Below are positions 47,348 through 56,930 of a stretch of DNA of 64,000 bases, piece by piece. The DNA comes from Campylobacter sp. MIT 12-8780. Lineage in GTDB: Bacteria; Campylobacterota; Campylobacteria; Campylobacterales; Campylobacteraceae. Made by a program: the position numbers and the translations under genes. The stretch covers positions 1-64,000 of the forward strand of contig NZ_QHLL01000006.1 of the NCBI RefSeq assembly GCF_006864535.1. Reading direction: 5' to 3'. Every line of letters begins with the position of its first letter. The stretch's first letter is position 1. Below the pieces are notes generated by a model that searched no databases, was not told the DNA's origin, and was given only the letters and a program-made list of their open reading frames with translations.

Positions 47348-47688
47348 TTTCAGCAGGAGCAAGGATAGAAGGGCAATTTTACTTTGATTCTATGCTTCAT
47401 GTTGATGGCGAGATCAGCGGTGTAATCCACTCACAAAGTGTGGTTGTTATCGGTAAAACAGGGATTGTTAAAGGACAGCTTAATGCTGATAAGGTCGTTG
47501 TGAATGGAATTTTTGATGGTGAGCTTGATGCCAACAATCTTGAAATTCTTATGGGTGGTTTAGTCAATGGAAACATTGCTGTAAAGGGCTTTGCTATAGA
47601 AAATGGCGGTAAGTTTAATGGCAATAGCAAGATCAAAGACGAAACACTTACACTTATTGAAAATACTGCTTCAAAAACCGAAGAATAA
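47293..47688 (+). CDS. ccmA: bactofilin (CcmA-like)
   Basis: 131 residues forming a right-handed beta-helix of short repeats (for example Val-Asp-Gly-Glu-Ile-Ser-Gly-Val-Ile) with unstructured ends. Bactofilins polymerise without nucleotide and position peptidoglycan hydrolases. Its start overlaps the M23 gene by 55 bases and has AAAGGAGAG upstream, so the two are translationally linked. Confidence 0.9.
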   Translation: MAIFNKSNINSSVSETTVISAGARIEGQFYFDSMLHVDGEISGVIHSQSVVVIGKTGIVKGQLNADKVVVNGIFDGELDANNLEILMGGLVNGNIAVKGFAIENGGKFNGNSKIKDETLTLIENTASKTEE

Positions 47689-47691
47689 GCT

Positions 47692-50646
47692 TTGATTCAG
47701 GCTAAATTTTACGAGTTCTTGCAAAGCAAGCCAAAATGCGAACTTTTGCTTTGCGAGGATGATAAAGAAGCTGATGAGCTAGCTCAAGTTGCTTTATTTT
47801 TGGGCTTTAAAAGCTTTGTTTTGCCAGATTTTAGAGCAAGGCAAGATGATGATTTACGCCCTTTTTCAAAAGAGCTTTTTGAGCTTTGTAAGGTGCTTAA
47901 TGCCTATCATCAAGAACAAAGTTCTCAAAAAATACTCATTTCTCCTTTGCATACTATCTTGCATAAATTACCCGGTAAAAAGCATTTAGAAAATATCAGG
48001 CTTAAACTTGGCGAGCATATTGATGAAAAAGCTTTAAAAGATGAGCTTGTCAGACTTGGTTATGACTTTGTAGATATAGTGCAAGATAAGGGCGAGCTGT
48101 CTTGGCGTGGCGAGGTTTTAGATATTTTTGCTATCAATGAAGAACAGCCCTTTAGGATACTTTTTTTTGGCACGCAAATAGAAAGCCTGCGGTATTTTGA
48201 TATAAATACTCAAAAATCTATACAAAATGAACTTCAAGAGCTTTGCATCTGTCCTTTTTTGGCTCATTTTTCTCAAAGTGAGTTTGAACATTTGCAAAAC
48301 AAGCTTGAAAAATTTGAAAATTCGGCTTTGATTAGTGATTTTAATTCTTTTGGTTTTTGGTGTATAGATGATTTTTGTGATTATTTAGAGCTTGATTTTA
48401 AGAGTATAAAAAGCTTTAAAGACTTAGAATTTGAAGGGCTAGATAAGGCTAAGCTTGAAAAGATTAATGCTAGAGTTTTACAAGATGCTAAGCATTATAA
48501 AGACTTGCAAAGCACTTATTCAAGGGATTTTTTTAGTTTTCATCAGGATAAAGAAATTCTCATACTAGCACGAAATGAAGCTCTTTTTAAGGCTTTAAAT
48601 ATAGAAAAAACTCCAAATTTAAGCTTGCAGATAAGCCCTTTAAGGCTTCATCTTATCAGTCAAGAAAAGATCATACTTTCTTTAAATCAAAAAACGCCTA
48701 AAAAACGCGTGCGAAAAGCAAGTTTAATCATCGATGAGCTAAGCAAGGGTGATTTTATCGTGCATCAAGATTATGGTGTGGGAAAGTTTTTGGGGCTTGA
48801 GATGATTAAGATTAGCGGAGTAAAAAAAGAATTTGTAGCTCTTTTGTATCAAAATGATGACAAGCTTTTACTTCCTGTTGAAAACTTATATATGATTGAT
48901 AAATATATAAGCTCAAGTGTCCCAAGTATGGATAAGCTTGGCAAAGGCACTTTTTTACGCCTTAAAGAAAAGCTCAAAGAAAAGCTTTTTGCGATCGCTT
49001 CACAACTTGTGATACTGGCTGCTAAAAGGGCTTTAATCGAGCCTAAAAAAATTCATATTGATTATATAGAGCAGGCTAAATTTGTAGCAAGTGCAAATTT
49101 TACTTATACTGAGGATCAGACTAAGGCTTGTGAGGCTATTTTAGAAGATTTTCAAAGTGGTAGGGTTATGGATAGGCTTATCAGTGGGGATGTTGGTTTT
49201 GGTAAAACTGAAGTGGCGATGAATGCCATTTTACCGGTCTTAAAAAGTGGCTTTAGTGTGCTTTTTTTTGTGCCAACTACGCTTTTATCACATCAGCATT
49301 ATAAAACCTTAAGCAAACGCTTTGCAAGTTTTGGTATAGAAGTTTTTAAATTTGATCGTTTTACAAGCACAAAAGAAAAAAAGCTTATAAAAGAAAAGCT
49401 TGATTTAAATACTCCTTGTGTGATTATAGGTACGCATGCACTTTTAAGCTTAAAATGTGAAAATCTAGCCCTTGTCATCATCGATGAAGAGCATAAATTT
49501 GGGGTAAAACAAAAAGAAAAGCTTAAAGAACTCAGCCACAATGCCCATGTGCTTTCTATGTCCGCTACGCCTATCCCAAGAAGTTTAAATCAAGCCTTAA
49601 GTCAGATCAAGTCGTATTCAAGCCTTCAAACTCCGCCTTTGCAAAGGCTTGATGTAAGAACTTATGTGAAAGAATACGATGAAGCCTTGCTTAAAGAAGT
49701 GATTGCTAGAGAGCTAAGAAGGGGCGGACAAATTTTTTATATACACAATCATATCGCAAGTATAGAACTTCGCAAAAAAGAGCTTTTAGAGCTATTTAAG
49801 GGTTTAAGAATTCTTGTGCTTCATTCACAAATTGACTCAAAAATTCAAGAAGAACAAATGCTTGAGTTTGAAAACAAAAAATACGATATGCTCCTTTGCA
49901 CCAGCATAGTAGAAAGCGGCATAGATTTAGCTAATGTCAATACCATCATCGTTGAAAATGCTGATCGTTTTGGCATGGCTGATTTACACCAGCTTCGTGG
50001 CAGGGTAGGAAGGAGCGATAGGCAAGGGTATTGTTATTTTTTAGTTGAGGATAAAAATGCTATCACCAAAGAAGCCTTAAAACGTCTTGTGTCTTTAGAG
50101 AGCAATTCTTTTTTAGGGGCTGGTTCTGTGCTTGCTTATCATGATCTTGAGATACGAGGTGGGGGCAATTTATTAGGAAGCGATCAAAGCGGGCATATAG
50201 AGCAGATTGGATTGAGTCTTTATCTTAAAATGCTTGAAGATGAAATTAATGCCTTAAGTAAAAAAGAAGTGCTCAATGAAGAAAAAATAGACTTAAAACT
50301 TGGGGTAAATGCCTTTTTAAATCCAGAGCTAATCAATGAAGATCGCTTGCGTTTAGAGCTTTACAGGCGTTTAAGCAAGTGTGAAAGTGTAAATGAAGTC
50401 TATGAGATAGAAAGTGAAATCAATGATCGTTTTGGCAAGCTTGATACTTATACCCAGCAGTTTTTATCTCTTATCATCATAAAAATTCTAGGCTTAAAGC
50501 ATTTTAAAAGCATTTCAAGTTTTGAGATGAATATACAATTTACCTATCTTGATGATACAAAAGAGCTGATAAAGGCTCGCAGTAAGGACGATGATGATGT
50601 GCTTGATGCTGTGCTTTCATTTTTAAGAAAAAAGCAAAGTGCGTAA
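47692..50646 (+). CDS. mfd: transcription-repair coupling factor
   Basis: 984 residues. Order of parts: UvrB-homology region, RNA-polymerase interaction domain (Gly-Asp-Phe-Ile-Val-His-Gln-Asp-Tyr-Gly-Val-Gly), then a RecG-like helicase. The helicase has Walker A Gly-Asp-Val-Gly-Phe-Gly-Lys-Thr-Glu and DEEH box Ile-Ile-Asp-Glu-Glu-His-Lys-Phe-Gly. The start is TTG 3 bases after the bactofilin stop. Campylobacter Mfd also affects fluoroquinolone mutation rates. Confidence 0.97.
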   Translation: MIQAKFYEFLQSKPKCELLLCEDDKEADELAQVALFLGFKSFVLPDFRARQDDDLRPFSKELFELCKVLNAYHQEQSSQKILISPLHTILHKLPGKKHLENIRLKLGEHIDEKALKDELVRLGYDFVDIVQDKGELSWRGEVLDIFAINEEQPFRILFFGTQIESLRYFDINTQKSIQNELQELCICPFLAHFSQSEFEHLQNKLEKFENSALISDFNSFGFWCIDDFCDYLELDFKSIKSFKDLEFEGLDKAKLEKINARVLQDAKHYKDLQSTYSRDFFSFHQDKEILILARNEALFKALNIEKTPNLSLQISPLRLHLISQEKIILSLNQKTPKKRVRKASLIIDELSKGDFIVHQDYGVGKFLGLEMIKISGVKKEFVALLYQNDDKLLLPVENLYMIDKYISSSVPSMDKLGKGTFLRLKEKLKEKLFAIASQLVILAAKRALIEPKKIHIDYIEQAKFVASANFTYTEDQTKACEAILEDFQSGRVMDRLISGDVGFGKTEVAMNAILPVLKSGFSVLFFVPTTLLSHQHYKTLSKRFASFGIEVFKFDRFTSTKEKKLIKEKLDLNTPCVIIGTHALLSLKCENLALVIIDEEHKFGVKQKEKLKELSHNAHVLSMSATPIPRSLNQALSQIKSYSSLQTPPLQRLDVRTYVKEYDEALLKEVIARELRRGGQIFYIHNHIASIELRKKELLELFKGLRILVLHSQIDSKIQEEQMLEFENKKYDMLLCTSIVESGIDLANVNTIIVENADRFGMADLHQLRGRVGRSDRQGYCYFLVEDKNAITKEALKRLVSLESNSFLGAGSVLAYHDLEIRGGGNLLGSDQSGHIEQIGLSLYLKMLEDEINALSKKEVLNEEKIDLKLGVNAFLNPELINEDRLRLELYRRLSKCESVNEVYEIESEINDRFGKLDTYTQQFLSLIIIKILGLKHFKSISSFEMNIQFTYLDDTKELIKARSKDDDDVLDAVLSFLRKKQSA

Positions 50647-50658
50647 AAAGGAGTTTTG

Positions 50659-51339
50659 ATGAATGGGGCTGGGATTTTTGACTTTTTGATACATTTGAAT
50701 TTAGATTATGAGGGCTTTGATTGGCTTGAAAATAGGGGCTTGAGTGATTTTGAGCTTCTTATTTCTGTGATTTTGACGCAAAATACAAATTGGAATAATG
50801 TCTTAAAAGCCTTAAACAACCTTAAAAACGCTCAAATTTCAAGTATAAAACAAATCGCAGAGCTTGAAAATGAAGAACTTGCAAGACTTATTAAGCCAAG
50901 TGGATTTTACAATACCAAGGCAAAACGTTTAAAAAATCTATGTGAAAAACTCATCAATGAGTATGAAAGCTTAGAAAATTTCAAAACAAAAGCCAGTAGA
51001 GAGTGGCTTTTAAATATCAAAGGGCTTGGCTTTGAAAGTGTTGATAGCGTGCTTAATTATCTTTGCAAGCAAGAATTTCTTGTCGTTGATAGCTATACTA
51101 AACGTTTAGCCCTAGCTCTAGGTTTTGAGTTTGAAAGCTATGAGGAGCTAAGGGAGTTTTTTCAAAGTGGGGTAGAAAGCGAGCAAGCAAAGCTTTGCAA
51201 GGCTTTGAAAAAAGACTATGAGCTGTATGAACTCTATCAAATTTTTCACGCTTTAATCATAGCCTTTGGTAAGGCTTATTTTAAAGGGGCAAAATTAAGC
51301 CTTGAAGGTGAAAAACTTTTAGCACAATTAAGGGCTTAA
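50659..51339 (+). CDS. 3-methyladenine DNA glycosylase, MagIII-like (HhH-GPD)
   Basis: 226 residues of the endonuclease III superfamily: Leu-Thr-Gln-Asn-Thr-Asn-Trp, helix-hairpin-helix Leu-Leu-Asn-Ile-Lys-Gly-Leu-Gly, and catalytic Asp in Val-Val-Asp-Ser-Tyr-Thr-Lys-Arg. It lacks the C-terminal iron-sulfur Cys cluster and the catalytic Lys of Nth, like Helicobacter MagIII. The ATG at 50659 follows AAAAGGAG. Confidence 0.82.
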   Translation: MNGAGIFDFLIHLNLDYEGFDWLENRGLSDFELLISVILTQNTNWNNVLKALNNLKNAQISSIKQIAELENEELARLIKPSGFYNTKAKRLKNLCEKLINEYESLENFKTKASREWLLNIKGLGFESVDSVLNYLCKQEFLVVDSYTKRLALALGFEFESYEELREFFQSGVESEQAKLCKALKKDYELYELYQIFHALIIAFGKAYFKGAKLSLEGEKLLAQLRA

Positions 51340-51364
51340 ATTTAGAGCTTTTTTTAAAAAAGTC

Positions 51365-51393
51365 TTGACAAAAAAGAGCTATTTTGCTACAAT
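51365..51393 (+). promoter_or_regulatory. sigma-70 promoter of tRNA-Asn
   Basis: TTGACA at 51365-51370 and TACAAT at 51388-51393 are 17 bases apart, a near-consensus pair, 21 bases before the tRNA. It is one of the few clear -35 boxes in the window. Confidence 0.85.
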
Positions 51394-51414
51394 CACACTT
51401 TTAATTTTAAAAAT

Positions 51415-51489
51415 TCCGGATTAGCTCAGCGGTAGAGTAGGTGGCTGTTAACCACTTGGTCGCAGGTTCGAATCCTGCATCCGGAGCCA
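51415..51489 (+). tRNA. tRNA-Asn (GTT anticodon), CCA encoded
   Basis: A 7-bp acceptor stem (51415-51421 with 51479-51485), an anticodon loop with GTT in CTGTTAA, a T arm with GGTTCGAATCC, and encoded CCA at 51487-51489 give a complete cloverleaf. Confidence 0.97.
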
Positions 51490-51509
51490 CTTTTTATGTT
51501 TAATCTTTA

Positions 51510-52148
51510 TCATAATTTTTCAAGATATTTCACCGCTTCATAAGCATTTTCTTTAACCATAACCTTTTGGGCAAGCAAACTTTCTTTGCTTTCATAGCCA
51601 CAGCTTAAAGCAATACACCCAATTTGAGCGTTTTTAGCTGCTTGTATGTCAAGATGAGTATCACCGAGCATAAAAGCATTTGTTTTTTCTTTGCAAAGTA
51701 AGTTTAAAGCCTTAAGTATAGGCTCTGCGTCTGGTTTTGGCTTGATAACATCATCTCTTCCTACAATGACTTTAAAAAAATGCCCCACGCCTAAATGCTT
51801 AAGTAAAATTTGACTAAATACAGAACTTTTTGTCGTAACTACTGCTAAATCAGCAAATGAAAAAGCAAGCTCAAGAGCTTCTTTTGCTTTTTCTAAAAGT
51901 GTGGTTTGTTCAAGATAGACTTCTTTGTAAGCATTTTTATATACTTGAATGTATTTTTGAGTATCCTCAACCTTAATACCTAAATTTTTAAATATCTCAT
52001 CTAAAGGCAAGCCTATCATATTTTTGATAGCTTCATCATCATGAAAATCATACTTAAAATACTCAAAGCTTTTATGAAAGCCGTGTAAAATAGCCGAAGT
52101 AGAGTCAATTAAAGTGCCATCTAAGTCAAATAAAATCGTCTTTTGCAT
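51510..52148 (-). CDS. gph: HAD-family phosphoglycolate-phosphatase-like hydrolase
   Basis: 212 residues with Phe-Asp-Leu-Asp-Gly-Thr-Leu at the N terminus (nucleophile Asp8, acid Asp10), Thr-Thr-Lys near residue 107, Lys-Pro-Lys-Pro, and Leu-Gly-Asp-Thr-His-Leu-Asp near residue 165. The helical cap domain fits Gph/PpaX types. Substrate is not certain. Confidence 0.82.
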   Translation of the reverse strand: MQKTILFDLDGTLIDSTSAILHGFHKSFEYFKYDFHDDEAIKNMIGLPLDEIFKNLGIKVEDTQKYIQVYKNAYKEVYLEQTTLLEKAKEALELAFSFADLAVVTTKSSVFSQILLKHLGVGHFFKVIVGRDDVIKPKPDAEPILKALNLLCKEKTNAFMLGDTHLDIQAAKNAQIGCIALSCGYESKESLLAQKVMVKENAYEAVKYLEKL

Positions 52149-52178
52149 AAAATTTCCTTGATGAGTATTGAAAAGAGG

Positions 52179-52255
52179 TGGTGGATTTAGCAGGACTCGA
52201 ACCTGCGACCAACCGGTTATGAGCCGGTTGCTCTAACCAACTGAGCTATAAATCC
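52179..52255 (-). tRNA. tRNA-Met (CAT anticodon), elongator type; tRNA-Ile2 not excluded
   Basis: The minus strand folds with acceptor GGATTTA/TAAATCC (7 bp), D arm AGCTCAGTTGGTTAGAGC, anticodon loop CTCATAA, T arm with GGTTCGAGTCC and encoded CCA. The 1-72 G-C pair excludes the initiator type with its C-A mismatch. A CAT anticodon could also be lysidine-modified Ile. Confidence 0.93.
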
Positions 52256-52279
52256 GCCTTTAAAAGTAAGAAAGCAAAA

Positions 52280-52285
52280 ATTATA
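52280..52285 (-). promoter_or_regulatory. -10 box of tRNA-Met
   Basis: TATAAT on the minus strand lies 24 bases upstream of the tRNA 5' end. Confidence 0.6.
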
Positions 52286-52343
52286 CTCTACATTTGCTTA
52301 ATTTTAACTAAACGTTATAAAAACAAGTTGGATTTTTAAGCGA

Positions 52344-53459
52344 TCAAGCACCCTTAAGTCCGATTTTAGTATCTAAAGCAAAATACCTAAAAGTGATAAG
52401 GTGCTGTAAAATTCCAAAAAACACCATAAAGGTTGTAAAAGAGCTTCCTCCATGACTGAAAAAGGGCAGTGGTATGCCAACAACAGGGGCAAAACCTATA
52501 GTCATAGAAACATTTACAGCCGTATAGATAAAGATAAACAAGGCAACGCAGTTTAATGCTACGCGCGTAAAATAATCATCTTTAAATTTAGCATTTAAGC
52601 TAAGCAAATGAAAGATTAAGAGCATATAAAGTAAAAGTAAAAATGCCCCTCCTATAAATCCAAAACGCTCCACAGCATACGCAAAAATAAAATCGCTTGT
52701 TGAGATAGGCAAGAATTTAAAATGCGTTTGGGTTGCTTCATCGCTATTTTTGCCCTTAAGTCCGCCGTTTCCAATAGCGATTATGGATTGCTGGACTTGA
52801 TAGCTTGGCTTTTCGGCTAAAAAATCATGAATTCTTTGCTTTTGATATGGCTTTAAAAAATGCGTGTAAATGATAGGCGAAGATACGGCGATGACTAAAA
52901 AAATACTCAACCAAATTTTATAATTCACTCCTATGATAAAAAGCGTGCCAAAACCAACGATAAGTAAAACCGTCGCTGTGCCAAGGTCAGGTTCTGCAGC
53001 GATGAGAAAAAAAGGCAAAAGTATATAAAAGCTAAGCTTTAAAAAGCTTTTGAGCTTATAGCCATTTTTAGGCGGAGGATCGCGGTAGATAAGATAAGCA
53101 AGCATTAAGATAAAAGAAGGCTTAAGAAGCTCTGAAGGCTGTATGGTAAAGTGTGTAAATGGTACCTCAAGCCATCTTTTTGCTCCAAGTTTTTCAACGC
53201 CAAAAATATCGACACTTAAAAGCAAAAAGATATTGATCCAATACAGCAAAGGTATAAGCCATGCAAGCTTTCTAATAGGAAGTATGAAAAAAAACGAAAA
53301 GCACAAAAAGCCTACTAAAGTGTAAATGAGCTGTTTTTCAGCCAAAAAAGAGCTGACTTCAGCCACCAAAATAAAAGAAATGGCGATGATTGGCAAGATC
53401 AAAGCAGGTTGGACAAAATCAAAGTGAGTGAGAATTCTTCTATCAAATAATTTAATCAC
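52344..53459 (-). CDS. rodA: rod-shape SEDS glycosyltransferase RodA
   Basis: A 371-residue SEDS protein with about ten membrane segments, Gly-Ala-Lys-Arg-Trp-Leu and Ile-Gln-Pro-Ser-Glu early, Glu-Pro-Asp-Leu-Gly-Thr-Ala in the middle (with the catalytic Asp), and Ser-His-Gly-Gly-Ser-Ser near the end. RodA polymerises lateral-wall glycan with PBP2. Placement beside rluD (Cj1280-Cj1282) and the absence of division genes favour RodA over FtsW. Confidence 0.93.
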   Translation of the reverse strand: MIKLFDRRILTHFDFVQPALILPIIAISFILVAEVSSFLAEKQLIYTLVGFLCFSFFFILPIRKLAWLIPLLYWINIFLLLSVDIFGVEKLGAKRWLEVPFTHFTIQPSELLKPSFILMLAYLIYRDPPPKNGYKLKSFLKLSFYILLPFFLIAAEPDLGTATVLLIVGFGTLFIIGVNYKIWLSIFLVIAVSSPIIYTHFLKPYQKQRIHDFLAEKPSYQVQQSIIAIGNGGLKGKNSDEATQTHFKFLPISTSDFIFAYAVERFGFIGGAFLLLLYMLLIFHLLSLNAKFKDDYFTRVALNCVALFIFIYTAVNVSMTIGFAPVVGIPLPFFSHGGSSFTTFMVFFGILQHLITFRYFALDTKIGLKGA

Positions 53460-53485
53460 TTAAAAAGCCTTAATAAATTTGTAGT

Positions 53486-53491
53486 ATTATA
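53486..53491 (-). promoter_or_regulatory. -10 box of rodA
   Basis: TATAAT on the minus strand lies 26 bases before the rodA ATG, in the 71-base divergent gap with rluD. Confidence 0.5.
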
Positions 53492-53530
53492 CGCTAAGAT
53501 TTTAACTTTGCAAAGGATAAACGCTTTAAA

Positions 53531-54514
53531 ATGCAAAAAATTTTAGTCAGTGAAATTTCAAGACTTGATATTTTTTTGAGTAAAAATTTACAGCAAAGTC
53601 GCCATCAAATCGCTGCTTTAATCAAAAATGGTGGCGTAAAAGTCAATGATCGTCTTGAGCTTAAGCCTTCTTTTAAGCTTAAAATAAATGATGAAATCAG
53701 CATTCAAAAGCTTGAAACTTCACCAAAACAAAGCAAATTTGACTTTGATTTTGATATAAATGTTTTATATGAAGATGAGGATTTACTCGTCTTAAATAAG
53801 CCACCAAAGCTTGTCGTGCATGCAGCTTTAAGCGTAAAAGAAGCAACTTTAGTTGATTATCTTTTGGCTAAAAATTACACGCTTTCAACTCTAGGCGGCG
53901 AGCTTCGAGCAGGCTTAGTACATAGGCTTGATAAAGATACGAGCGGAGCTATACTTATTGCTAAAAATAACGCTACGCACAAGGCTTTAAGCGAACAACT
54001 TCTGGATAAAAGTATGGGGCGTTTGTATTTAGCGTTGAGTGATCTGCCTTTAAAAGAAAATTATATGCTTGTAGAAAAAGCATTGGCAAGAAATCCGCAC
54101 AACCGCCTTAAAAAAATAGCCCTTGATCCACAAAAAGCGAATTTAAACGGAGCAAAAAGTGCAAAATCAGCTTTTATCAATTTGCTTACCAAAGAAGATA
54201 AAACAAGCCCAGCTCTTATAGCAGCAAAGCTTTTTAGCGGACGCACGCACCAAATAAGAGCTCATTTAGAAAGCTTAAATCGTCATATTTTAGGCGATGA
54301 GCTTTACGGCTTTAAGGGAGCAAAGTATGAAAGAGTGATGCTTCATGCGTATTTTTTGTATTTTATACACCCAAAAAGTCAAAAAAAACTTTGTATTAAA
54401 GCGCCAATTTATGATGATTTTTATACAATTTTACAAACACATTTTACACAAGGAGAACTTGATGAAAAAACTTCATTTGAGTCTATTTACTCTGCTTTTA
54501 ACGCTCATATTTAA
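53531..54514 (+). CDS. rluD: RluD-type 23S rRNA pseudouridine synthase
   Basis: 327 residues. The N-terminal S4 RNA-binding domain (about 10-65) is followed by the catalytic domain with His-Arg-Leu-Asp-Lys-Asp-Thr-Ser-Gly (catalytic Asp) and Gly-Arg-Thr-His-Gln-Ile-Arg-Ala-His. The C-terminal 50 bases overlap the flpA lipoprotein start. Specificity among RluA/C/D sites is not resolved. Confidence 0.88.
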   Translation: MQKILVSEISRLDIFLSKNLQQSRHQIAALIKNGGVKVNDRLELKPSFKLKINDEISIQKLETSPKQSKFDFDFDINVLYEDEDLLVLNKPPKLVVHAALSVKEATLVDYLLAKNYTLSTLGGELRAGLVHRLDKDTSGAILIAKNNATHKALSEQLLDKSMGRLYLALSDLPLKENYMLVEKALARNPHNRLKKIALDPQKANLNGAKSAKSAFINLLTKEDKTSPALIAAKLFSGRTHQIRAHLESLNRHILGDELYGFKGAKYERVMLHAYFLYFIHPKSQKKLCIKAPIYDDFYTILQTHFTQGELDEKTSFESIYSAFNAHI

Positions 54515-55673
54515 TGCGTGCGGTTTAACTATGCAAAACCAGCAAATGAGCGTAAATGAGGATTTGCCAAGCGTGCAAACACTCAAGCATATCAGCGATA
54601 TGAGTAGCGTTGCTTTTGAGTGGAATTCTTTTTATAATGAAAATATACAAGGATTTTTGCTCTATAAAAGCACGCCAAATGAACCTGAAATGAAGCTTGT
54701 TGCAACGATTAAGAACAAATTTCAAACCCATTATGTTGATACCTCGCTTGAGCCTGATACGACTTATCTTTATACGATGAGAACCTTTAATGAGTTTAAG
54801 CAAATTTCAAGCGAAGGTGTTTTAATCGAAGTAAAAACAAGCCCAAGACTTCAGCCTTTGCCTTTTGTGCAAGCTATTAATGGCTTACCAAACAAAATCA
54901 AGCTCATTTGGCGTCCCCACCCTGATCTTAGAGTGCAAGCTTATGAGATACAAAGGGCAGAGCAAGATGGAAATTTTAAAACTATAAAGGAACTTAAAAA
55001 TCGTTTGGAAGCTGAATATATTGATGATGATTTAAAACCTAATCAAAATTTTCAATACCGCATTTTTGCTAAAACCTTTGATGGCGTGTATTCAGAATCA
55101 AGTCAAATTCTAAACTCTACCACCAAAGCTTTACCACCGCAAATCACGCATTTATCAGCTACAACTGATCTTGCAGGACGCATACTTTTAGCTTGGGATA
55201 GTCCAAACTTTGAGGACTTTGCGTATTATAAAATTTATGCAAAAAATTCAAGCTTACTCCCTTTTTCAGAGCTTGCACGAACACAAAGTAATAACTATGA
55301 AGATAGGGTAAATGAAGTAGGCAAGAAAAAAGAATACAAAATCACTATCGTTGATAAAGACGGGCTTGAAAGCACAATGCCAGAGCATTCAGTAGAAGGT
55401 AAAACCCTTGATGCTCCGCTTGCTCCAAGTATCACTTTAACAGCTATTGTGGCTGATGGTATTGATCTTGGTTGGACGCCAAATGATGATAGAGCGGTAA
55501 GCTATACACTTAAACGATATGGCGGAGGCGATGTGATCTTTAAAGAGATTAGCGAAACAACTTTTAAAGATACTACAGCCGTGCAAGGACAAAGCTATAC
55601 TTATGAAGTCATTAGCGTAGATAGCAATGGCATTGAATCTAAACCTTCAGCTAGAGTAAGGGTAGGCGGTTAA
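54462..55673 (+). CDS. flpA: fibronectin type III lipoprotein, FlpA adhesin
   Basis: 403 residues. A lipoprotein signal with lipobox Phe-Asn-Ala-Cys at residue 19 is followed by three or four FnIII-like modules, recognisable by repeated Leu/Ile-x-Trp strands and Tyr-x-Tyr-x-Val/Ile ends. In C. jejuni, FlpA (Cj1279) is surface-exposed and binds host fibronectin. The ATG at 54462 has AAGGAG upstream; a 39-codon longer frame has no signal and runs through rluD. Confidence 0.92.
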   Translation: MKKLHLSLFTLLLTLIFNACGLTMQNQQMSVNEDLPSVQTLKHISDMSSVAFEWNSFYNENIQGFLLYKSTPNEPEMKLVATIKNKFQTHYVDTSLEPDTTYLYTMRTFNEFKQISSEGVLIEVKTSPRLQPLPFVQAINGLPNKIKLIWRPHPDLRVQAYEIQRAEQDGNFKTIKELKNRLEAEYIDDDLKPNQNFQYRIFAKTFDGVYSESSQILNSTTKALPPQITHLSATTDLAGRILLAWDSPNFEDFAYYKIYAKNSSLLPFSELARTQSNNYEDRVNEVGKKKEYKITIVDKDGLESTMPEHSVEGKTLDAPLAPSITLTAIVADGIDLGWTPNDDRAVSYTLKRYGGGDVIFKEISETTFKDTTAVQGQSYTYEVISVDSNGIESKPSARVRVGG

Positions 55674-56851
55674 TGCCAAATTTTAAATGCAAAGGTGTTA
55701 AGCCACTTGTTTTGCCTTTTATGCAAGAAGAAGTAAGCTTTTTGTGGGCTTGTCATGATACACGCTCAAGCTTGCTTTTTACAAAGGTAGCTGATGAGTG
55801 CTTTTTCTTGCAAATTGTGAAACAAAATGAGGCTTTTGTGATTAAGGCTGAAAAGCACAGCAAACCAACGCAAATTGGCTATGTGCAAAAGGCTTTGCTT
55901 GTGTTTAAAAACGCTTTTGCTAAAGAGGTGATTAGTGAAGCTTTTGCGCTTAAAAAGACACATTTGCTTAAAAAAAACAAATTCATCGAAAATGATATTT
56001 TATCTTTGCTTGAAAATGTGCAAAAATTTGAAAAGGCATATTTAGAGATAGGTTTTGGCTCGGGTAGGCATTTGCTCTATCAGGCACGAGAAAATCCTAA
56101 CATTTTAATGCTAGGTGTTGAAATTTACACACCAGCTTTAGAACAAGTTGCAAATTTAGCGATGAAAGAGCGTTTAGATAATGTTTTGCTGACACAAAAT
56201 GATGCTAGACTTTTGCTTAGCGTGCTTAAAAATCACTGCCTTGCAAAAATATTTTTGCATTTTCCAGTGCCTTGGGACAAACAGCCTCAAAGAAGGGTTG
56301 TGAGTTTTGATTTTGTAAAAAATTGCCAAAGAGTGCTTCAAAAAGGTGCTTGTTTTGAGTTAAGAACAGACAGCAAGGCGTATTTTGACTTTACTTTAGA
56401 GCAGTTTTTAGCCCTACAAACCTGCAAAGCACAGATTAACAAAAACGCAGATTTGGGCGTTACGAGCAAATACGAAGCAAGATGGAAAAGACAAGAAAAA
56501 GATATATATGATCTATGTGTATATAATGAAACTTTTGATGATAATGAGCTTGCGTGCTTTGATTTTAAATTAAAGGATTTTAAACCCTTAATGAGTGTAG
56601 AAAAACTCAAGCAAAACTTTAAAAAAAGGCATTTTAGGGGTGAGGATTATTTTTTAAGTCTTGAAAATGTGTATATCAAAGACGAGCAAAGCGTGGTGCT
56701 TAAAATTGCTTTTGGTAGCTTTTATAGCCCAGAACATACGTATTTGCTGTTTGATGAAAAGCTTTCATTTTTGTTTAATGAGCCTTTTAAGACAGAGCAA
56801 AATTATAAAGCTTTACAAAAACTTCTAGACTTTTTAAATCAAGAAATTTAA
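55673..56851 (+). CDS. trmB: tRNA (guanine-N7)-methyltransferase
   Basis: 392 residues, much longer than E. coli TrmB (239), with an extra N-terminal ~130 and C-terminal ~80 residues, as in other epsilonproteobacteria. SAM motif Glu-Ile-Gly-Phe-Gly-Ser-Gly and Phe-Pro-Val-Pro-Trp-Asp-Lys are the catalytic hallmarks. The ATG overlaps the flpA stop by one base. Confidence 0.92.
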   Translation: MPNFKCKGVKPLVLPFMQEEVSFLWACHDTRSSLLFTKVADECFFLQIVKQNEAFVIKAEKHSKPTQIGYVQKALLVFKNAFAKEVISEAFALKKTHLLKKNKFIENDILSLLENVQKFEKAYLEIGFGSGRHLLYQARENPNILMLGVEIYTPALEQVANLAMKERLDNVLLTQNDARLLLSVLKNHCLAKIFLHFPVPWDKQPQRRVVSFDFVKNCQRVLQKGACFELRTDSKAYFDFTLEQFLALQTCKAQINKNADLGVTSKYEARWKRQEKDIYDLCVYNETFDDNELACFDFKLKDFKPLMSVEKLKQNFKKRHFRGEDYFLSLENVYIKDEQSVVLKIAFGSFYSPEHTYLLFDEKLSFLFNEPFKTEQNYKALQKLLDFLNQEI

Positions 56852-56880
56852 AAATCAAGGGCTTAAATTTCTTGATTTTT
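56850..56880 (+). terminator. hairpin terminator after trmB
   Basis: A perfect 10-bp stem (56850-56859 with 56871-56880) with an 11-base loop and a final run of five T overlaps the trmB stop. It separates flpA-trmB from ftsE. Confidence 0.7.
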
Positions 56881-56930
56881 AAGATAAAATAGAGCATAAT
56901 TTAGAATTTAGTTTTTTATTAAGGAAAAGT

